NCBI GenBank assembly: GCA_045628085.1
Contig: JAZQOZ010000085.1
Coordinates: 1-7,348 of the forward strand
Length of the DNA stretch: 7,348 nucleotides
Reading direction: 5' to 3'
DNA from: Firm-04 sp045628085
GTDB lineage: Bacteria > Bacillota > Clostridia > Oscillospirales > Ruminococcaceae
Shown here: piece after piece, positions 1 through 5,040 of the stretch
Layout of the letters: every line of letters starts with the position of its first letter
Numbering within the stretch: the stretch's first letter is position 1
Notes under the pieces: model-generated
Databases searched by the model: none
What the model was told of the DNA's origin: nothing
Seen by the model: the letters and a program-made list of their open reading frames with translations, nothing else
Position numbers and translations under genes: made by a program

Positions 1-2
1 AG

Positions 3-75
3 TGAGAAATGAGGGGTTCGAACCCTCGACCCTCTCCTTAAAAGGGAGATGCTCTGCCAACTGAGCTAATTTCTC
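3..75 (-). tRNA. tRNA-Lys (anticodon TTT)
   Basis: Read on the minus strand, this 73-nt stretch folds as a full cloverleaf. The 7-bp acceptor stem is GAGAAAT/ATTTCTC. The D arm is GCTC-AGTTGGCA-GAGC, the anticodon arm is TCTCC-CTTTTAA-GGAGA, the variable loop is GGGTC, and the T arm is GAGGG-TTCGAAC-CCCTC. The discriminator base is A. The loop places TTT at positions 34-36, so it reads AAA and AAG lysine codons. The 3' CCA is not encoded: the bases after the discriminator are CT, so CCA must be added by the tRNA nucleotidyltransferase. It has its own promoter 16 bp upstream and lies downstream of the rplA terminator, so it is probably transcribed independently of the ribosomal operon. Confidence 0.97.
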
Positions 76-90
76 ATCTGCAACTATAAC

Positions 91-119
91 ATTATATCAT
101 AAAAAAAGAAATTTGTCAA
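91..119 (-). promoter_or_regulatory. SigA-type promoter of tRNA-Lys
   Basis: On the minus strand a perfect -35 TTGACA (114-119) and a perfect -10 TATAAT (91-96) are separated by 17 bp. Transcription should start near position 84, leaving a 5' leader of only about 9 nt before the mature tRNA end at 75, to be removed by RNase P. The -35 box is one base from the small palindrome at 121-137. Confidence 0.92.
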
Positions 120-120
120 G

Positions 121-137
121 TGTTTTCAAAGAAAACA
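121..137. repeat. 7-bp perfect palindrome between rplA terminator and tRNA promoter
   Basis: TGTTTTC (121-127) and GAAAACA (131-137) are exact inverted repeats around a 3-base spacer. The element sits between the main rplA terminator hairpin and the tRNA-Lys -35 box. In RNA from the rplA side it would form a weak second hairpin with a UUU loop. Its function is unknown: a backup terminator arm or a protein site upstream of the promoter are both possible. Confidence 0.5.
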
Positions 138-182
138 TTACAGCACAGAGAGAAACGGCAAAAGCCGTTCTCTCTGCTGTAA
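138..182 (-). terminator. Intrinsic terminator of the rpmG-rplA operon
   Basis: A long inverted repeat lies 11 bp past the rplA stop. The outer arms TTACAGC/GCTGTAA enclose AGAGAGAA/TTCTCTCT and CGGC/GCCG around a 4-base loop, with two small bulges. On the minus strand the stem is followed by a T-rich run (AATGTTTTCTTT). The stem is long and stable but the T run is interrupted, so it is a likely rather than textbook Rho-independent terminator. Confidence 0.82.
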
Positions 183-193
183 TCAAGCATCAA

Positions 194-889
194 TTATACA
201 CCGAATTTCGTGGTGAGAACCGGAACACCAACGCCCATTGTAGAAGCGACAGTGACAGAGCGCAGGTAAGTACCCTTTGCTGCTGCCGGCTTTGCCTTTA
301 CGACTGCCTCAAGCAGGGTATTGAAGTTCTCCTCGAGCTTTTCAGCGCCGAAGGAAACCTTACCGATCGGGCAGTGGATAATGTTGGACTTATCGAGTCT
401 GTACTCGATCTTACCGGCTTTTGCTTCCTGAACTGCCTTTGCAACGTCAGGAGAAACAGTACCTGCCTTCGGGTTCGGCATCAAACCGCGCGGACCGAGA
501 ACCTTACCGAGTCTACCGACAACGCCCATCATATCCGGAGAAGCGATGACAACATCAAACTCCATCCAGCCTTCCTTCTGGATCTTATCAACGAAATCCA
601 GACCGCCGACATATTCAGCGCCTGCAGCCTTTGCAGCCTCATACTTATCTTCCTTGCAGAAAACGAGTACGCGAACAGACTTACCTGTACCATTCGGCAG
701 AACAACAGCGCCGCGGACCTGCTGGTCTGCGTGACGGGAATCAACGCCGAGACGGATATGCGCCTCAACGGTTTCATCAAACTTTGCCTTTGCGAGCTGG
801 CAAACTGCACCCAGAGCCTCATTCGGCTCATAAAGCTTTGCCGCTTCGAGTGCCTTTGCACTCTCGACATACTTCTTACCGTGTTTCAT
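194..889 (-). CDS. rplA: 50S ribosomal protein L1
   Basis: The gene encodes the 231-residue L1 protein, which binds the mobile L1 stalk of 23S rRNA and helps release deacylated tRNA from the E site. In many bacteria it also represses its own operon. The family signature LGPRGLMPNPK is at residues 131-141, followed by GTVSPDV. The conserved C-terminal rRNA-contact stretch GTYLRSVTVASTMGVGV is at 206-222. Length is normal for the family. The ATG start is supported by AAGGAG at 900-905, 10 nt upstream. It is the last gene of the rpmG-secE-nusG-rplK-rplA run, 104 bp after rplK, and is followed by a terminator. rplJ and rplL, often next in other bacteria, are not here. A likely L1-binding site precedes rplK, so L1 probably controls both genes. 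Confidence 0.98.
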   Translation of the reverse strand: MKHGKKYVESAKALEAAKLYEPNEALGAVCQLAKAKFDETVEAHIRLGVDSRHADQQVRGAVVLPNGTGKSVRVLVFCKEDKYEAAKAAGAEYVGGLDFVDKIQKEGWMEFDVVIASPDMMGVVGRLGKVLGPRGLMPNPKAGTVSPDVAKAVQEAKAGKIEYRLDKSNIIHCPIGKVSFGAEKLEENFNTLLEAVVKAKPAAAKGTYLRSVTVASTMGVGVPVLTTKFGV

Positions 890-925
890 CTATGAAATAC
901 TCCTTTATCATCATTCTGTGGTATA

Positions 926-950
926 CCGGATGCTTTTATCAGCGATCCGG
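926..950 (-). promoter_or_regulatory. Intercistronic hairpin between rplK and rplA
   Basis: CCGGAT-GCT (926-934) pairs with AGC-ATCCGG (941-943 and 945-950), giving 9 bp with one bulged base and a 6-base loop. In the minus-strand mRNA it has no following T run, so it is not a terminator. Candidate roles are mRNA processing, 3'-end protection, or tuning of rplA translation. A weaker CAGGG/CCCTG pair lies at 971-986, just after the rplK stop. Confidence 0.45.
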
Positions 951-993
951 CTGGCGGAAAAATCCTCCCACAGGGACAATGCCCTGAAGCGGA

Positions 994-1419
994 TCAGTCA
1001 GCAACAACAACGCCCATTGAGCGAGCGGTACCTGCGATCATGCTCATTGCAGCTTCGAGGGAAGCAGCATTCAGATCGGGCATCTTCTTCTCAGCGATCT
1101 GCTTGATCTGATCTTTGGTGATGGTTGCAACCTTATTCTTGTTCGGAACACCGGACGCCTTATCAATGCCGCAAGCCTTCTTGATGAGGACTGCTGCAGG
1201 CGGAGTCTTGGTGATAAAGGTGAAAGAACGGTCTGCATAAACGGTGATAACGACCGGAATGATCATTCCTGCCTCATTCTTTGTGCGCTCATTGAACTCT
1301 TTGCAGAAGCCCATGATATTCACGCCGTGCTGACCGAGCGCCGGACCGACAGGCGGAGCAGGAGTTGCCTTGCCTGCGGCGATCTGAAGCTTAATAAAGC
1401 CAACTACTTTTTGTGCCAT
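994..1419 (-). CDS. rplK: 50S ribosomal protein L11
   Basis: The gene encodes the 141-residue L11, which binds the GTPase-associated centre of 23S rRNA and is needed for factor-dependent GTPase activity and the RelA stringent response. The N-terminal domain shows the diagnostic proline-rich stretch PAPPVGPALGQHGVNIMGFC at residues 20-39. The C-terminal rRNA-binding domain carries KTPPAAVLIKKACG and ends in GTARSMGVVV. Length is standard. A strong GGAGGT lies at 1430-1435, 10 nt before the ATG. The probable L1 autoregulatory hairpin ends only a few bases upstream of that ribosome binding site, so translation of rplK, and rplA behind it, is likely repressed by free L1. Confidence 0.98.
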   Translation of the reverse strand: MAQKVVGFIKLQIAAGKATPAPPVGPALGQHGVNIMGFCKEFNERTKNEAGMIIPVVITVYADRSFTFITKTPPAAVLIKKACGIDKASGVPNKNKVATITKDQIKQIAEKKMPDLNAASLEAAMSMIAGTARSMGVVVAD

Positions 1420-1441
1420 GGTAATTTAACCTCCAAATAAT

Positions 1442-1491
1442 GTGGTGTATGGCGGGATATCCGCATAATACTGATTGGATATCTCTCCCAC
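1442..1491 (-). promoter_or_regulatory. Ribosomal protein L1 leader (autoregulatory mRNA site)
   Basis: Read on the minus strand, the site has this order: GTGG (1491-1488), unpaired GAGA (1487-1484), a 7-bp helix GATATCC/GGATATC (1483-1477 with 1462-1456) around a 14-nt loop, an unpaired stretch ending in CATACA, then CCAC (1445-1442) pairing back with GTGG. This mimics the L1 site in 23S rRNA, where GGUGGGAG faces GAAAUACCACC across an internal loop, and L1-controlled leaders before rplK are known from many phyla. Its 3' edge is 6 nt from the rplK GGAGGT, so bound L1 would occlude initiation. The match was made by eye, without a covariance search. Confidence 0.72.
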
Positions 1492-1521
1492 GACAGCGGT
1501 ATTTTCAGGGGACGCGCTGTC
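1492..1521 (-). promoter_or_regulatory. Hairpin stacked on the L1 leader
   Basis: GACAGCG (1492-1498) and CGCTGTC (1515-1521) form a perfect 7-bp stem with a 16-nt loop, immediately adjacent to the first GTGG of the L1 site and 16 nt after the nusG stop. No T run follows, so it is not an intrinsic terminator. In the mRNA it could stack end to end on the L1-binding helix. One arm can also form a competing weak hairpin with the GTGG (CCGC-TGTC-GTGG), so a switch between folds is possible but unproven. Confidence 0.5.
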
Positions 1522-1537
1522 TGCATCCCGAAACGGA

Positions 1538-2074
1538 TCACATATCGCGTGTAACTTCTGTCAACGCGAATTTGGTCGGTGTCTGCTGACCGAACATCGA
1601 AACAAGCACCACGCAGGTACCTTCTTCAATATCAATACTCTGTACAACACCGGTAAAACCGTCCATTGCAGTACCGACGATCCGGACAGGATCTCCGATA
1701 CTCAGATTGATTTCGACAGTCTGTCCGAAATCAACGCCCATTGCCGCGATCTCACTGGGTGTCAGCGGGATCGGCTGGTTGGGATCTGCACCGAGGAAGC
1801 CTGTTACGCCGCGGATACTGCGGATCAGATAGGCGACCTCATCATCGTGGATCATATGCACAAGCACATAGCCCGGAAAGATCTTTCTTGTGATATCCTT
1901 TTCCTTGCCGTCTGTGATCTCGCGCACCTGTTCAGTCGGAATCTGCACCTCAAGGATCTTGTCAGTGAGCTGCTGATTTTCCGCCTTTTTCACAATGCTC
2001 TGCGCAACCTTGTTCTCATAGCCGGAATAGGTATGAATTACATACCACTCTGGTTTCGGAGCTTTATCACTCAT
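1538..2074 (-). CDS. nusG: Transcription elongation/antitermination factor NusG
   Basis: NusG binds RNA polymerase through its N-terminal NGN domain and couples it to Rho or the ribosome through its C-terminal KOW domain. The 178-residue protein opens with WYVIHTYSGYENKV (residues 10-23) and contains KIFPGYVLVHM (64-74), both typical of the NGN domain. The KOW segment is about residues 126-152 (GDPVRIV ... DGFTGVV). I place the start at the ATG at 2074, nine codons inside the longest reading frame (which begins at 2101), because AGGGA lies 7 nt upstream and the sequence then begins like other NusG proteins. The upstream ATG has no convincing ribosome binding site. It follows secE by 69 bp in the classical secE-nusG-rplK-rplA order. 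Confidence 0.96.
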   Translation of the reverse strand: MSDKAPKPEWYVIHTYSGYENKVAQSIVKKAENQQLTDKILEVQIPTEQVREITDGKEKDITRKIFPGYVLVHMIHDDEVAYLIRSIRGVTGFLGADPNQPIPLTPSEIAAMGVDFGQTVEINLSIGDPVRIVGTAMDGFTGVVQSIDIEEGTCVVLVSMFGQQTPTKFALTEVTRDM

Positions 2075-2143
2075 TACGAATTCCCTGCTTTCTTCAGTCA
2101 TTGCGCTTTCGCGATGGATTGTGCTTCGCAGATTGCATCATCT

Positions 2144-2410
2144 TTACGATTTGCCGCTGATTGCAAACTGGAAGAGCCAAAGGAAGCCCTTATCCAGAAG
2201 GAATGTAAATGCGGCGAATCCGATCATGGCTGCGAACACAACGATGCTGTTGTTTACAACAGTTTTCTTGTCAGGCCAGACTACCTTTTTCAGTTCAAGT
2301 CTCAGATCCTTGAACCATTTGGAAATTCCGCCCTGCTTTTTGGACTTGTCCTTTTTCTTGCTGTCTTTTTCCTTCTTTTCGGAAACAGCAAGTTCCTTGT
2401 CCTTCGCCAT
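2144..2410 (-). CDS. secE: Preprotein translocase subunit SecE
   Basis: SecE is the small clamp subunit of the SecYEG protein-conducting channel in the cytoplasmic membrane. This 88-residue version has a long Lys-rich cytoplasmic N-terminus (residues 2-27). An amphipathic helix follows, with the family signature ELKKVVWPDKKTVVNN (39-54). One membrane segment spans roughly residues 55-72, as in the single-span SecE of most bacteria outside the Gammaproteobacteria. AAGGA lies 8 nt before the ATG. It lies 63 bp behind rpmG, with a stable hairpin in that gap, and just ahead of nusG. Confidence 0.96.
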   Translation of the reverse strand: MAKDKELAVSEKKEKDSKKKDKSKKQGGISKWFKDLRLELKKVVWPDKKTVVNNSIVVFAAMIGFAAFTFLLDKGFLWLFQFAISGKS

Positions 2411-2425
2411 GGTTCGTTCCTTTCT

Positions 2426-2460
2426 GCTTATGCAGCCGGATCATACGGACTGCGGTAAGC
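2426..2460 (-). promoter_or_regulatory. Intercistronic hairpin between rpmG and secE
   Basis: GCTTA (2426-2430), GCAG (2432-2435) and CCG (2436-2438) pair with CGG (2446-2448), CTGC (2450-2453) and TAAGC (2456-2460). This makes a 12-bp interrupted stem with a 7-nt loop. It fills most of the 63-bp gap between the rpmG stop and the secE ribosome binding site. No T run follows on the minus strand. It may be a processing or stability element that adjusts rpmG against secE levels; that role is inferred. Confidence 0.45.
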
Positions 2461-2473
2461 GCCACGCGGATTC

Positions 2474-2623
2474 TTACTTCGTTTCCTTATGCAGTGTATG
2501 CTTATTGCAATGTCTGCAGTGCTTCATCATTTCGATTCTGTCGGGATCATTCTTCTTGTTCTTCTTAGAAACATAGTTTCTGTTTTTGCACTCTGTGCAA
2601 GCAAGTGTGATTTTCACGCGCAT
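2474..2623 (-). CDS. rpmG: 50S ribosomal protein L33 (zinc-binding form)
   Basis: This is a 49-residue L33, a small protein of the large subunit near the E site. It carries two CXXC pairs, Cys9/Cys12 and Cys36/Cys39, so it is the zinc-binding (C+) paralogue type rather than the zinc-free form. The sequence starts MRVKITLACTECKNRNYV and ends in KHTLHKETK. The start at 2623 is fixed by a strong GGAGGT about 7 nt upstream and by family length; the reading frame extends 39 codons further upstream, but that stretch is leader RNA. It is the first gene of the operon and is often found next to secE in Firmicutes. Confidence 0.95.
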   Translation of the reverse strand: MRVKITLACTECKNRNYVSKKNKKNDPDRIEMMKHCRHCNKHTLHKETK

Positions 2624-2640
2624 TGTCGGCACCTCCTGTA

Positions 2641-2791
2641 TGAAATTTTCCGCAATTCTGCACCGAAAGGTGCTGACTGCGAAAGAAAGTTTGCCTCCCT
2701 CTTTTTCAGCAGAAAGTGATCTGCGGCGATACCGAAGCACAAGGTATCCGGCAAATCACGGGGCACAACAAAAGCGCCTCTGCAAAGAGGT
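2641..2791 (-). promoter_or_regulatory. Structured 5' leader of the rpmG operon
   Basis: Between the predicted transcription start (about 2791) and the rpmG ribosome binding site, the minus-strand RNA can form three stems in series. The first is CCTCT-TTGC-AGAGG at the extreme 5' end (2777-2790). The second is a large hairpin at 2716-2759, with a 9-bp outer helix (2716-2724 with 2751-2759) and a 6-bp inner helix (2728-2733 with 2743-2748). The third is GCACC-TTTC-GGTGC at 2660-2673. In the outer helix of the large hairpin, one position is a G-U wobble in minus-strand RNA but a mismatch in plus-strand RNA, which fits a structure in this transcript. No known riboswitch or leader family was recognised. 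Confidence 0.55.
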
Positions 2792-2797
2792 AAATAA

Positions 2798-2826
2798 ATC
2801 ATACCACAATTTGCGGCATTTGTCAA
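2798..2826 (-). promoter_or_regulatory. SigA-type promoter of rpmG-secE-nusG-rplK-rplA
   Basis: A perfect -35 TTGACA (2821-2826) and a -10 TATGAT (2798-2803, five of six consensus bases) are separated by 17 bp on the minus strand. Initiation is expected near 2791, giving a leader of about 168 nt before rpmG. I see no other equally good promoter inside the operon, so the five genes are probably co-transcribed from here. Confidence 0.88.
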
Positions 2827-3021
2827 GCAATTTTCGGCGTATCCGCATGGATTTTTGAGATTTTGGAGATTCTGACCATTTCAGGAAATATTCCACGCGG
2901 CTTTTTGTAAAGGAATCGCTATGTAATCAGCTAAAATGGGGCGCTGCCCCAAACTCCGCCAATGAAACACGATCTCTTTTTCATCAGGAGTATAAGAAAA
3001 GCGCCCTCATTTTGAATCATT
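2827..3021. other. Non-coding stretch between rsmA and the rpmG promoter
   Basis: Together with the leader this makes nearly 400 bp without a gene (2624-3021). Apart from the GC-rich hairpin at 2937-2951, I see no RNA gene, coding potential or promoter. There is a weak ATGAAA/TTTCAT pair at about 2963-2985. Confidence 0.6.
2937..2951 (-). terminator. Candidate terminator of rsmA
   Basis: TGGGGC (2937-2942) and GCCCCA (2946-2951) form a tight 6-bp GC-rich stem with a 3-base loop. On the minus strand it is followed by TTTTAG. It lies about 70 bp past the rsmA stop. The stem is strong but short and the T run is only four bases, so termination may be weak. Confidence 0.45.
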
Positions 3022-3879
3022 TTATTCCTGCTCCAATGCCTCTGTCAGACGCAGGAGCGTTTCGGTATCGAGCTGTTCAAAGCGGACGGTTTCAGACTGT
3101 CCGCAGGCAGACAGTGCCGCCGCGACCTGCTCTTTCGGGAGCGACAATCCCGAAGATAATGCATTGACAGCGGTTTTTCGGCGCTGTGCAAATCCAGCTT
3201 TCACAACGCGCAGCACCTTGCCGAGCTGTTCCGGAGAACAGACCGGTTTCTCATAGGGCGTTATGCGGATGACTGCCGAATCGACCTTCGGGGACGGGAA
3301 AAATGCATTGCGCGGCACTTCAAAAAGCTGCTCTGCCGCACCGCGAAGCTGCACAGCCGCCGTAACTGCACCTGCATTCCGGCTTCCGATCTCGGCACAG
3401 AGCCGTTCCGCAGCCTCTTTCTGTACCATAACAGTAATACTCTTGAGTTTCACATCCGATTCCAGAAGATGCATCAGGATCGGGGATGTGATATAGTAGG
3501 GGAGATTCGCGCAGACAGCGACCTCACGCGTTCCGAACTGCTCTGCAATAAATTCACGCAGATCGACCTTCATAATGTCCTGCCAGACAATCCGGATATT
3601 GCTGAAATCTGCGAGCGTTTCGGTAAGTACGGGTTTCAGGCGGCGGTCAAGCTCAACGGCAACGACCTGTTCCGATTTCAGCGCAAGCTGCTGCGTCAGG
3701 ACACCGAAGCCCGTTCCGATCTCCAGAACGCCGCATTCCGGCGACGGGATACCGTATTCCGCGATCGCAGGGCAGACTTCCGGATCAATCAGAAAATTTT
3801 GCCCGAGTCCTTTTGAAAATGAAAAATCATGCCGCTTTGCAAGTGAGCGGATGATCTGCATATCGGTCAGTTCAAGCAT
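3022..3879 (-). CDS. rsmA: 16S rRNA dimethyladenosine transferase
   Basis: RsmA (KsgA) dimethylates two adjacent adenosines in helix 45 near the 3' end of 16S rRNA, using S-adenosylmethionine, late in 30S assembly. The 285-residue protein shows the family motifs in order: GQNFLID (26-32), the SAM-binding loop EIGTGFGVLT (53-62), the catalytic NLPYYI (125-130), FFPSPKVDSAV (193-203) and FAQRRKT (230-236). The SAM loop has Thr where Pro is common (EIGPG), a mild variation unlikely to abolish binding. The start is supported by AGGAG 8 nt upstream. It is transcribed divergently from the dCMP deaminase gene across 93 bp, and I could not identify a confident promoter for it. Confidence 0.97.
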   Translation of the reverse strand: MLELTDMQIIRSLAKRHDFSFSKGLGQNFLIDPEVCPAIAEYGIPSPECGVLEIGTGFGVLTQQLALKSEQVVAVELDRRLKPVLTETLADFSNIRIVWQDIMKVDLREFIAEQFGTREVAVCANLPYYITSPILMHLLESDVKLKSITVMVQKEAAERLCAEIGSRNAGAVTAAVQLRGAAEQLFEVPRNAFFPSPKVDSAVIRITPYEKPVCSPEQLGKVLRVVKAGFAQRRKTAVNALSSGLSLPKEQVAAALSACGQSETVRFEQLDTETLLRLTEALEQE

Positions 3880-3910
3880 TGTTTCATCTCCTGTTTTTTT
3901 CCTGCGTCCC

Positions 3911-3940
3911 TTGACTTTTCATTTTCCAAAATGTTATAAT
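3911..3940 (+). promoter_or_regulatory. SigA-type promoter of the dCMP deaminase gene
   Basis: A -35 TTGACT (3911-3916, five of six) and a perfect -10 TATAAT (3935-3940) are spaced 18 bp apart on the plus strand. Transcription should begin near 3947, about 26 nt before the ATG. The ribosome binding site AAAGGGGGA is at 3957-3965. Confidence 0.85.
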
Positions 3941-3972
3941 AACAATAAGAATATATAAAGGGGGATCCGAAA

Positions 3973-4467
3973 ATGGACCGCAAGGATAAAATCAATTACT
4001 ATCTGGATATCGCTGAAGCAGTTTCCGAACGCAGTACGTGTCTGCGGCGGAAATTCGGTGCGATCGTTGTGAAGAATGATGAGATCATCTCCACAGGTTA
4101 TAACGGTGCGCCGCGCGGCAGACAGAATTGCAGCGACCTCGATTACTGCTACCGTCAACGGTTACAGGTCCCGCGCGGTCAGCGCTATGAACTTTGCCGC
4201 AGCGTTCATGCCGAAGCAAATGCGATCATCAGCGCTAGCAGAGCCGATCTGCTCGGCTCAACGCTTTATCTTGCCTGTCACGATGCAGCAACGAATCAGC
4301 TCGACGGAGCCGTCGAGCCGTGTTCGATGTGTAAGCGTCTGATCCTGAATGCCGGCATCGAAAAAGTTGTGATCCGGCAGGATAAAACCACGCATTTTAC
4401 GATTGATACGATCCGCTGGATCGAGAACGATGATTCTCTGTCCGAGGATCTCAGCAAAGGTTACTGA
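3973..4467 (+). CDS. dCMP deaminase (ComEB-type cytidine/deoxycytidylate deaminase)
   Basis: The 164-residue protein belongs to the zinc-dependent cytidine deaminase superfamily, and its layout fits deoxycytidylate deaminase, which converts dCMP to dUMP for dTMP synthesis. The zinc and catalytic motif is HAEANAI with His79 and catalytic Glu81; the second is PCSMC with Cys117 and Cys120. The N-terminal part has CLRRKFGAIVVKND (23-36) and STGYNGAPRG (40-49), typical of the dCMP/ComE group. Additional cysteines at 53, 59 and 75 may bind a structural zinc. It has its own promoter and ribosome binding site. It is the only plus-strand housekeeping gene here, and its stop overlaps the stop of the converging gene by 7 bp. 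Its apparent terminator is inside that neighbour. Confidence 0.93.
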   Translation: MDRKDKINYYLDIAEAVSERSTCLRRKFGAIVVKNDEIISTGYNGAPRGRQNCSDLDYCYRQRLQVPRGQRYELCRSVHAEANAIISASRADLLGSTLYLACHDAATNQLDGAVEPCSMCKRLILNAGIEKVVIRQDKTTHFTIDTIRWIENDDSLSEDLSKGY

Positions 4468-5003
4468 TTATTTGTTTCCGGAACACTGTTCAAAGACATT
4501 GCATAGATGATCGCATTGACTGCGGCTTCATTCTCTGCTGTGATCTGTCTGAAATATAAGAGGAAAACCGTTTCGCGCACCTGTGCAAGGTGCAGGACGG
4601 TTTTTTCTTTTGCCGTTCCGGATGCATCCCAGAAAGCTGTCAGCACCGGCGAATAGCGCATATAGCCGCGCCGAAGCTCCGGCAGGCGATCGGGCAGGGG
4701 AAGCTGTCCGAATGCAAGCTGCAAATCCATTGCAGAGATACTGTGCAGCGAACGCCGGAACGGCAGCCGCATGACCGTCATCTGCAAGCCGGATTTGCTG
4801 CCGGCAAAAACGATCTGCCCCTTCTTCTGCTCAACGGCATAGAAATCTGCCGGCAGGGAGAGCATCAGCCGCTTTCCGAAACAGCGTACACGCTGCGGCA
4901 GAAGGATCACTTCCGGCTGCTTGAAAAAAGAAGGGCATTTGCGCTGCAGCCATGTCCGCGCGCGCAAAAAGAATCCCTTACGCTCCGGTTTTTGTGCTGC
5001 CAT
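4461..5003 (-). CDS. Hypothetical protein, 180 residues
   Basis: I do not recognise this protein. It begins with a basic stretch (residues 5-28, rich in Lys and Arg) and has no signal peptide or membrane span. The body alternates short hydrophobic segments with polar ones (VILLPQRVRCFGKRLMLSLPADFY at 32-55, TVLHLAQVRETVFLLYFRQI at 135-154), suggesting a small alpha/beta domain, probably cytoplasmic or membrane-peripheral. The ATG is supported by AAGGGGGTG upstream. It starts 37 bp after the stop of the VanY-like gene on the same strand, so the two are likely co-transcribed. Residues 131-147 are encoded across a plus-strand terminator hairpin belonging to the converging dCMP deaminase transcript. 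A frame of this length with a good ribosome binding site makes it a probable real gene. Confidence 0.78.
   Translation of the reverse strand: MAAQKPERKGFFLRARTWLQRKCPSFFKQPEVILLPQRVRCFGKRLMLSLPADFYAVEQKKGQIVFAGSKSGLQMTVMRLPFRRSLHSISAMDLQLAFGQLPLPDRLPELRRGYMRYSPVLTAFWDASGTAKEKTVLHLAQVRETVFLLYFRQITAENEAAVNAIIYAMSLNSVPETNNQ
4564..4611 (+). terminator. Intrinsic terminator of dCMP deaminase, embedded antisense in the neighbouring gene
   Basis: AAAACCGT (4564-4571) pairs with ACGGTTTT (4597-4604). Inside it GCACCT (4577-4582) pairs with AGGTGC (4588-4593) around a 5-base loop. A run TTTTTTCTTTT (4601-4611) follows on the plus strand. This is a good Rho-independent terminator by structure. It lies 97 bp past the dCMP deaminase stop but entirely within the coding region of the 180-residue minus-strand gene. 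On the minus strand the same stem is followed by the weaker TTTTCCTCTT. Confidence 0.75.
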
Positions 5004-5040
5004 GCAAACACCCCCTTGTAATCATTTGCGTCAATGTCCG

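Noticed and set aside
113..895. Long plus-strand open frame (260 codons) opposite rplA
   Set aside because: It is antisense to a certain ribosomal gene, has no ribosome binding site or family likeness, and runs through the rplA terminator and the spacer beside the tRNA promoter.
971..986. CAGGG/CCCTG hairpin after rplK as a terminator
   Set aside because: It has only five pairs, lies inside an operon, and its nearest T run is about 10 nt away, beyond a GC-rich stretch.
2075..2101. NusG starting nine codons earlier
   Set aside because: The upstream ATG lacks a ribosome binding site, whereas AGGGA lies 7 nt before the ATG at 2074 and the protein then starts like its relatives.
1475..2458. Long plus-strand open frame (327 codons) opposite nusG and secE
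   Set aside because: It spans two real genes, their gaps and the L1 leader, has no plausible start signal and has a composition expected of a mirror frame.
2624..2740. N-terminal extension of L33 by 39 residues
   Set aside because: The extension falls in the structured leader, while a strong GGAGGT immediately precedes the ATG at 2623, which yields the normal 49-residue L33.
3880..3972. Minus-strand promoter for rsmA in the divergent spacer
   Set aside because: Several AT-rich hexamers occur but none pairs with a credible -35 box at 16-18 bp, so none was called.
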